Positions 5,443 to 9,027 of a DNA stretch of 9,027 nucleotides are shown here, piece by piece. Below the pieces are notes generated by a model. It was not told where the DNA came from. It was given only the letters and a program-made list of their open reading frames with translations, and searched no databases. This DNA is from an uncultured Gemella sp. (GTDB taxonomy: Bacteria; Bacillota; Bacilli; Staphylococcales; Gemellaceae): assembly GCF_900766305.1 (NCBI RefSeq), contig NZ_CAAFUZ010000037.1, positions 1 to 9,027 of the forward strand. The letters run 5' to 3'. Position numbers and translations under genes: made by a program. The stretch's first letter is position 1; every line of letters begins with the position of its first letter.

Positions 5443-6243
5443 ATGAAAAAAGTATTTAACTTTAAAAAGATTTTCTCTATTTTACTTTTAGCAATTGCTT
5501 TAGTAACATCTGCTGTATTTGTAGCAGGATGTAGTGATGATAAAGGGACAAGTTCTAGCTCATCATCAAAAGCAACTTACACAGTAAGTAAAGAAGAGAA
5601 AGATTATTTATCAAAACGTTTTTCAGAATTATCTAAGACGAATAATGAAACTGTAGCGTATGTTTATGCTCCAGGTACACAGTTAGATGAACCAGTAGTT
5701 CAAACTAATGACAACGAAACGTATTTAGATAAAACTTTTGAAGGTGGGCATGTTCCATACCTTGGTACTGTATTCATGGATATGGATAACAAAAAAGATT
5801 TCCATGATAGATTAACTTGGTTATTCGGTCACGCTCGTGGAAGTAAAGTTGGAGATCACCGTATGTTCAACGATGTTAACTACTATGACAAACAAGAATA
5901 CATGGATAAACACAAATTCGTAGTTATTGAAACTCCTGAGAGAAAATACTACTACGAAGCAGCATTCTTAACAATCGTTCCAGAAACAACTTCATTCTAC
6001 CGTTTAGATTTTGAAAATGATGAAGATTTCTTAAGCCAATTAACAAATGTTAAGAAAGATGCAGCAACTAAAAACGATAGCGTTCAACTTAAAGGAAACG
6101 ATAAATACTTAGTATTATCTACTTGTCGTGAGGAAGACGAAACAATTCGTTCTAACCTGTACCTACGTCAAATTCCAGATAACGAAATGAACGACTTCTT
6201 AGCTAAACATAAAGATGAATTAAAATATGTAGCTACAAGATAA
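5443..6243 (+). CDS. Class B sortase with a lipoprotein-type signal peptide
   Basis: A 266-residue sortase, the transpeptidase that cleaves a C-terminal sorting motif and attaches the protein to peptidoglycan or another surface amine. The catalytic triad is visible: His130 in WLFGHARGSK, Cys228 in YLVLSTC, and Arg236 in ETIRSNLYL. The long insert between His and Cys (FNDVNYYDKQEYMDKHKFVV, about 142-161, and YYYEAAFLTIVPETTSFYR) fits class B, not class A or C. The N-terminus is basic (MKKVFNFKK), then hydrophobic, ending in VAGC at 27-30, a lipobox. SDDKGTSSSSSSK follows, the Ser-rich tether usual in lipoproteins. Sortases normally keep an N-terminal transmembrane anchor, so lipidation at Cys30 would be unusual. 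No sorting-signal substrate, pilin or haem-uptake gene is nearby. GAGAGG lies upstream of the ATG with a slightly long spacing. Confidence 0.9.
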   Translation: MKKVFNFKKIFSILLLAIALVTSAVFVAGCSDDKGTSSSSSSKATYTVSKEEKDYLSKRFSELSKTNNETVAYVYAPGTQLDEPVVQTNDNETYLDKTFEGGHVPYLGTVFMDMDNKKDFHDRLTWLFGHARGSKVGDHRMFNDVNYYDKQEYMDKHKFVVIETPERKYYYEAAFLTIVPETTSFYRLDFENDEDFLSQLTNVKKDAATKNDSVQLKGNDKYLVLSTCREEDETIRSNLYLRQIPDNEMNDFLAKHKDELKYVATR

Positions 6244-6252
6244 TAAATAACG

Positions 6253-6290
6253 AAAAGCAATCTAATGATTAAGTTCACTAGATTGCTTTT
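6253..6290. terminator. Bidirectional terminator between sortase and MATE genes
   Basis: AAAAGCAATCTA (6253-6264) pairs perfectly with TAGATTGCTTTT (6279-6290) around a 14-nt loop. On plus, TTTTTAATTTAT follows, a good U tract nine bases after the sortase stop. On minus the complementary arm also ends in TTTT, so it can serve the convergent MATE gene whose stop is at 6299-6301. Confidence 0.9.
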
Positions 6291-6298
6291 TAATTTAT

Positions 6299-7678
6299 CT
6301 AAATAATATTTTGCTTAGGCATCATTCTAAATTCTCTTATTAAGAAGAATAATGAAACTGAGAATGCGCAAAGGTCAGTTACTGGAGTGGCGTATATTAT
6401 TCCCTCAATACCAAAGAAATGTGAAAGAATAAATAACATTGGTATTAGTACTATAAGTTGCTTAGTTAAGGCAATAGTAACTCCAATTTTTGGTTTTCCT
6501 ATTGCAGAGAAGAAAGTAGAGCTTGAAATTTGAACACCATTTATAAATGTAAATAACAAGAAGAATCTCATATACCTAACTGCAAACTCAAAGTATAGTT
6601 CATTACCATTTCCAAATAGACTAACAATTTGTTTAGGAAAAATCTCGAATATTAAGAAGAATGTAATTGAGATAATCATTGCATATTTCATAGTGTATCT
6701 CATTGTAGTACGAACTCTTTCGTATTTTTTAGCTCCGTAATTATATCCGAAAATTGGTTGAGCCCCTTGAATTAATCCAATAATAATAGCTATAAATATT
6801 ATATTAATTTTAGCTACGATTCCGGCTACTGCAATAGGAATATCATTTCCGTATACAGAATTAGTACCGTGAATATTTAATAAATTATTTGTTACTATTT
6901 GTGCTATCATATTAGAACCTTGGAAAACAAATGAAGGCATTCCAAATCCTGCAGCGACTTTTAACAATGGTATTTTAGGTATGAAGTCCTGTTTAGTGAA
7001 TTTAACACTTTTGAATTTTGGAAAATATAAAACAAGAATCAATGCAGATAAGAATTGGCTTATAACTGTAGCCCAAGCTGATCCAGCAATACCCCAACCA
7101 AATCCAAAGATGAAGATTGGATTAAGAATAGTATTAAGTACTGCACCAAAAATAATAGCAAACATTGAATATTTAGGGCTATTATCCGAACGAACAATAG
7201 GATTAGTACTAATAGAAATTAGTAAGAATGGAATCCCTAAAGATGTAATACCGGCAAAGGTCATTGCATACTCTAAAATTTCATCTGTAGATCCAAATGC
7301 ATACATAAGAGGTTTTAAGAATATATGAACTAAGATTGTGATAATAATACCTATGATAAATAATGAAGATACTGCAGTACCAACTACAGATTTAGCTTTT
7401 TCAGGATTTCCACGACCTAACTCAAGATTAAAGTTTGAAGCAGCCCCAATTCCTATCATTAAACCTATAGCTAAGCAAATAGTTGTAAGAGGAAACGCGA
7501 CATTTGTTGCAGCATTACCTAAGTAACCAACACCTTGACCGATAAAAATTTGGTCAATTACACTATACATCGCATTAATAATATTCGCAGTAATAGCAGG
7601 CCAAGCAAATGATGTAAGTAATTTTTTTATAGGTTTTGTACCTAGCGGATTTTCTATATAATTTTGTGTCTTTTCCAT
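6299..7678 (-). CDS. MATE-family multidrug efflux transporter
   Basis: A 459-residue integral membrane protein with about twelve hydrophobic segments in two similar halves, the normal size for MATE pumps, which export cationic drugs and dyes using a sodium or proton gradient. Family features are PAITANIINAMYSVIDQIFIGQGVG near the N-terminus (the first MatE repeat), LGRGNPEKA (about 88-96), and LNPIFIFGFGWGIAGSAWAT in the sixth segment region. The second half carries GLIQGAQPIFGYNYGAKKYERV (about 301-322), a signature found in NorM/DinF/MepA-type proteins. Substrate range cannot be read. It follows a MarR regulator by 12 nt with the Shine-Dalgarno overlapping that gene's stop, as in MepR-MepA of Staphylococcus aureus. 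Open frames on the opposite strand inside it are shadows. Confidence 0.93.
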   Translation of the reverse strand: MEKTQNYIENPLGTKPIKKLLTSFAWPAITANIINAMYSVIDQIFIGQGVGYLGNAATNVAFPLTTICLAIGLMIGIGAASNFNLELGRGNPEKAKSVVGTAVSSLFIIGIIITILVHIFLKPLMYAFGSTDEILEYAMTFAGITSLGIPFLLISISTNPIVRSDNSPKYSMFAIIFGAVLNTILNPIFIFGFGWGIAGSAWATVISQFLSALILVLYFPKFKSVKFTKQDFIPKIPLLKVAAGFGMPSFVFQGSNMIAQIVTNNLLNIHGTNSVYGNDIPIAVAGIVAKINIIFIAIIIGLIQGAQPIFGYNYGAKKYERVRTTMRYTMKYAMIISITFFLIFEIFPKQIVSLFGNGNELYFEFAVRYMRFFLLFTFINGVQISSSTFFSAIGKPKIGVTIALTKQLIVLIPMLFILSHFFGIEGIIYATPVTDLCAFSVSLFFLIREFRMMPKQNII

Positions 7679-7685
7679 ATGATTT

Positions 7686-7692
7686 CCTCCTT
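7686..7692 (-). promoter_or_regulatory. Shine-Dalgarno of the MATE gene overlapping the marR stop
   Basis: AAGGAGG on the minus strand shares two bases with the TAA stop of the MarR gene (7693-7691) and sits seven bases before the MATE ATG. This supports translational coupling of regulator and pump. Confidence 0.8.
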
Positions 7693-8095
7693 AAGTTATT
7701 TTATTTAATAGTGTGAAGAAAGTAGAAATTTCTTCTTCAGTCAAGTTTTTAAGAACTTCTTTTTCAGCTGTGTTTAATAGATTAGAGTAACTTGATAAAA
7801 CCTCTTTACCTATTTCAGTTAAATGTAATGTATAAGAACGTCTATCTTTTATTCCGCGTTTTCTAATAACAAGATCTTGTTTTTCTAGTGCATCGATATT
7901 TCTTCCAACAATATTTCTATCTTTTCTATGTATTTCAGCAAGTTGAGCTTGGGTAACCCCTTCATTTTCCGAAACGTAAATAAGAGTTATGAAATGACCA
8001 TGAGTAATACCTATCTCTGCAAGAGGTTGTTTAGTATAACTTCTCATGTTCTCTAATAGCGTAATAAGCTTATAACCTAACGCATCTTTTATCAT
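7691..8095 (-). CDS. MarR-family transcriptional regulator
   Basis: A 134-residue winged helix-turn-helix protein of normal MarR size. The DNA-binding region runs through GVTQAQLAEIHRKDRNIVGRNIDALEKQDLVIRKR (about 46-80): TQAQLAEI is the first HTH helix, RNIVGRNIDALEKQDLV the recognition helix. The wing is RGIKDRRSYTLHLTEIGKEV, with the characteristic D-R-R-S (84-87). The flanking helices form the dimer interface. MarR proteins usually repress their own operon and release DNA on binding a phenolic or lipophilic ligand. No redox-sensing Cys is present in this protein, so OhrR-type sensing is unlikely. Its gene is the first of the MATE operon and its promoter contains two short palindromes, so autorepression is a reasonable inference. 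AGGTGGTG precedes the ATG. Confidence 0.92.
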   Translation of the reverse strand: MIKDALGYKLITLLENMRSYTKQPLAEIGITHGHFITLIYVSENEGVTQAQLAEIHRKDRNIVGRNIDALEKQDLVIRKRGIKDRRSYTLHLTEIGKEVLSSYSNLLNTAEKEVLKNLTEEEISTFFTLLNKIT

Positions 8096-8121
8096 AATTT
8101 CACCACCTAAAATAATATAGC

Positions 8122-8156
8122 TAATATATTATATACCTAGTATACTATTTTGTCAA
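8122..8156 (-). promoter_or_regulatory. Consensus promoter of marR-MATE with candidate operators
   Basis: On the minus strand TTGACA (8156-8151) and TATAAT (8133-8128) match both sigma-A consensus hexamers exactly, with a 17-bp spacer. Two perfect 10-bp palindromes overlap it: TAGTATACTA (8138-8147) in the spacer and TAATATATTA (8122-8131) over the -10, with centres 16 bp apart. Those positions fit binding by a MarR dimer or pair of dimers that would block RNA polymerase. The operator role is inferred. Confidence 0.75.
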
Positions 8157-8163
8157 CATAAAA

Positions 8164-8214
8164 AAGAAAACACTGAAAATAATATCTTTCATGCATTATT
8201 TTCAGTATTTTCTT
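8164..8214 (-). terminator. Terminator of pcp
   Basis: AAGAAAA plus ACTGAAAATAAT (8164-8170, 8172-8183) pair with ATTATTTTCAGT plus TTTTCTT (8195-8206, 8208-8214), 19 bp with one c/a mismatch and an 11-nt loop. On the minus strand a clean TTTTCTTTTTT tract follows. It lies about 50 nt past the pcp stop and eight bases before the marR -35, insulating the efflux operon. Confidence 0.85.
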
Positions 8215-8261
8215 GTTATTATTGAAAATTAAATCCATTTTGAATCGATACAGAAATATAA

Positions 8262-8909
8262 TTAATGTTCTAGGCCACCCGTTATTTTTGTATCTTCTTT
8301 ATCAAAGTAATTTACAGCAGTTTTTATTATTAATTCTAAAGCAATGATAATATCTTCTTTTTTCATAAAAGGCATATTAGGTTTGTCTTTAACCTGCTCT
8401 TCAATATACGGGATATGAATAAATCCAGCTTTAATATTTGGATATTTTTTTGAAGCTAGGTATAAAGATTCATACATAATATGATTACAAACAAAAGTAC
8501 CAGCAGTATTAGAAATAGCAGAAGGAATATTATTTTTATTCAATTCATCAACAATTGCTTTTATTGGTAATGTAGAAAAATATGCATTTTCTCCATCTTT
8601 TCGTATGGCTTCATCAATAGGGCTATTTCCAATATTATCTGGGATTCTAGCATCATCAATATTAATAGCGATACGTTCAGGTGTAATCTTACTTCTTCCA
8701 CCAGCTTGACCAATACAAATCACGATGTTAGGAGAAAATGAGTCTATATTTTCTTCTAAAACACGTGAGCTGTCTTTGAAGACTGTAGGCAGGGTAATTT
8801 TTTTTATTTCTATATTGTCTATTACATCTGGTAAGCTATTAACACATAAACTAGAAGGATTAATACTCTCGCCACCAAATTTATCAAAACCAGTTATTAA
8901 TACTTTCAT
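8262..8909 (-). CDS. pcp: Pyroglutamyl-peptidase I
   Basis: A cytoplasmic cysteine peptidase (family C15) that removes N-terminal pyroglutamate from peptides. The 215 residues match the usual length and all family motifs are present: [19 protein letters not shown] at the N-terminus, [17 protein letters not shown] with Glu78, [17 protein letters not shown] with the nucleophile Cys141, and AGFIHIPYI with His165. These align, with a constant shift of three residues, with Glu81-Cys144-His168 of the Bacillus enzyme, so the enzyme should be active. The ATG is preceded by GAGGTG. The gene appears monocistronic, with its own strong terminator. No clear promoter is visible in the 40 nt between its start and the right-edge hairpin. 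The positive pyrrolidonyl arylamidase test is used diagnostically in several Gram-positive cocci. Confidence 0.96.
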   Translation of the reverse strand: MKVLITGFDKFGGESINPSSLCVNSLPDVIDNIEIKKITLPTVFKDSSRVLEENIDSFSPNIVICIGQAGGRSKITPERIAINIDDARIPDNIGNSPIDEAIRKDGENAYFSTLPIKAIVDELNKNNIPSAISNTAGTFVCNHIMYESLYLASKKYPNIKAGFIHIPYIEEQVKDKPNMPFMKKEDIIIALELIIKTAVNYFDKEDTKITGGLEH

Positions 8910-8949
8910 GAGGCACCTCGTAATTTTATAAAAAATATGTTGTAATAAT

Positions 8950-9004
8950 GGGAGTGACTCAAAAATCGTGATTTCGGAGAAATCGATTTTGTCGAGTCAC
9001 CCCC
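8950..9004. repeat. Nested intergenic hairpin element, possible dispersed repeat
   Basis: A 55-nt near-palindrome. The outer stem is GGG (8950-8952) and GTGACTC (8954-8960) against GAGTCAC (8994-9000) and CCC (9002-9004), with one opposed a/c. The middle stem is AAAATC (8962-8967) against GATTTT (8985-8990). The inner stem is GATTTC (8970-8975) against GAAATC (8979-8984), closing on GGA. Neither strand has a U tract next to it, so it is not a standard terminator. Its layout and the GTG...GAC...CACTCCC flanks resemble an abundant staphylococcal/streptococcal intergenic repeat as I remember it. It lies 41 nt upstream of pcp. Confidence 0.7.
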
Positions 9005-9027
9005 GCACAGTTTATTAGATATCTAAA

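Noticed and set aside
6981..7526. Two plus-strand open frames (6981-7328 and 7338-7526) inside the MATE gene
   Set aside because: Both are antisense to a full-length MATE pump with clear family motifs; they are shadows of the codon pattern on the other strand.
8725..8931. Plus-strand open frame opposite the start of pcp
   Set aside because: It lies almost wholly antisense to the N-terminal motifs of pyroglutamyl-peptidase and shows no family features of its own.
8920..8965. Possible pcp promoter using TTGAGT from the right-edge hairpin as -35 and CATATT as -10
   Set aside because: The spacing is 17 bp, but each hexamer matches only four of six consensus positions, which is expected by chance in such AT-rich sequence.
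9015..9026. Perfect 12-bp palindrome TTAGATATCTAA at the right edge
   Set aside because: Short AT-rich palindromes are common here, and the window ends before its context can be judged.
1..9027. CRISPR array, toxin-antitoxin pair, phage genes, tRNA or rRNA genes
   Set aside because: No spaced direct repeats, no short overlapping toxin-like pair, no phage protein families and no tRNA cloverleaf or rRNA sequence were seen on either strand.

Overview
The window is AT-rich chromosomal DNA of a low-GC Firmicute. Standard-code genes, strong AGGAGG-type ribosome binding sites, a class B sortase, an acetolactate decarboxylase, a LplA-type lipoate ligase and an EndA-like nuclease together suggest Gemella or a close relative on the Staphylococcus/Streptococcus side of the Bacilli. 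That genus assignment is from protein flavour and memory, not from a search. Most of the window is ordinary housekeeping and accessory chromosome. I did not find a convincing undescribed multi-gene system.

Layout. Positions 1-195 hold the tail of an open frame entering from the left, a hairpin, a sequence resembling an ISL3-family IS end, and the terminator of the next gene. On the minus strand, 1435-196 is a tight pair: a GNAT acetyltransferase followed by acetolactate decarboxylase (alsD). A PsiE-like membrane protein (1561-1962, plus) diverges from this pair. It meets a membrane-anchored DNA/RNA non-specific nuclease (2747-2001, minus) at a shared terminator. Upstream of the nuclease on the same strand is trpS (3835-2819). 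trpS diverges from lplA (4013-5002), which is followed at 24 nt by a YbjQ/UPF0145 protein (5027-5350). A perfect 20-bp hairpin then precedes a class B sortase (5443-6243) that carries a lipoprotein signal. On the minus strand, a MarR regulator (8095-7691) and a MATE efflux pump (7678-6299) form a coupled operon with a consensus sigma-A promoter. Upstream of that lies pcp, pyroglutamyl-peptidase I (8909-8262). The right edge holds a nested hairpin that resembles an intergenic repeat seen in staphylococci and streptococci.

How the genes work together. Two relationships are supported by the DNA. MarR-MATE looks like a self-regulated drug-efflux module, with two short palindromes in and beside the promoter as candidate operators. 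GNAT-alsD and MarR-MATE are each translationally coupled, because the second gene's Shine-Dalgarno overlaps the first gene's stop codon. Intergenic regions are short and nearly every convergent junction has a bidirectional terminator. Several promoters are of the extended -10 type (TGnTATAAT) with no recognisable -35. The points most worth a second look are the lipobox on the sortase, the 44-bp palindrome in front of it, the right-edge repeat, and the candidate IS end at the left.
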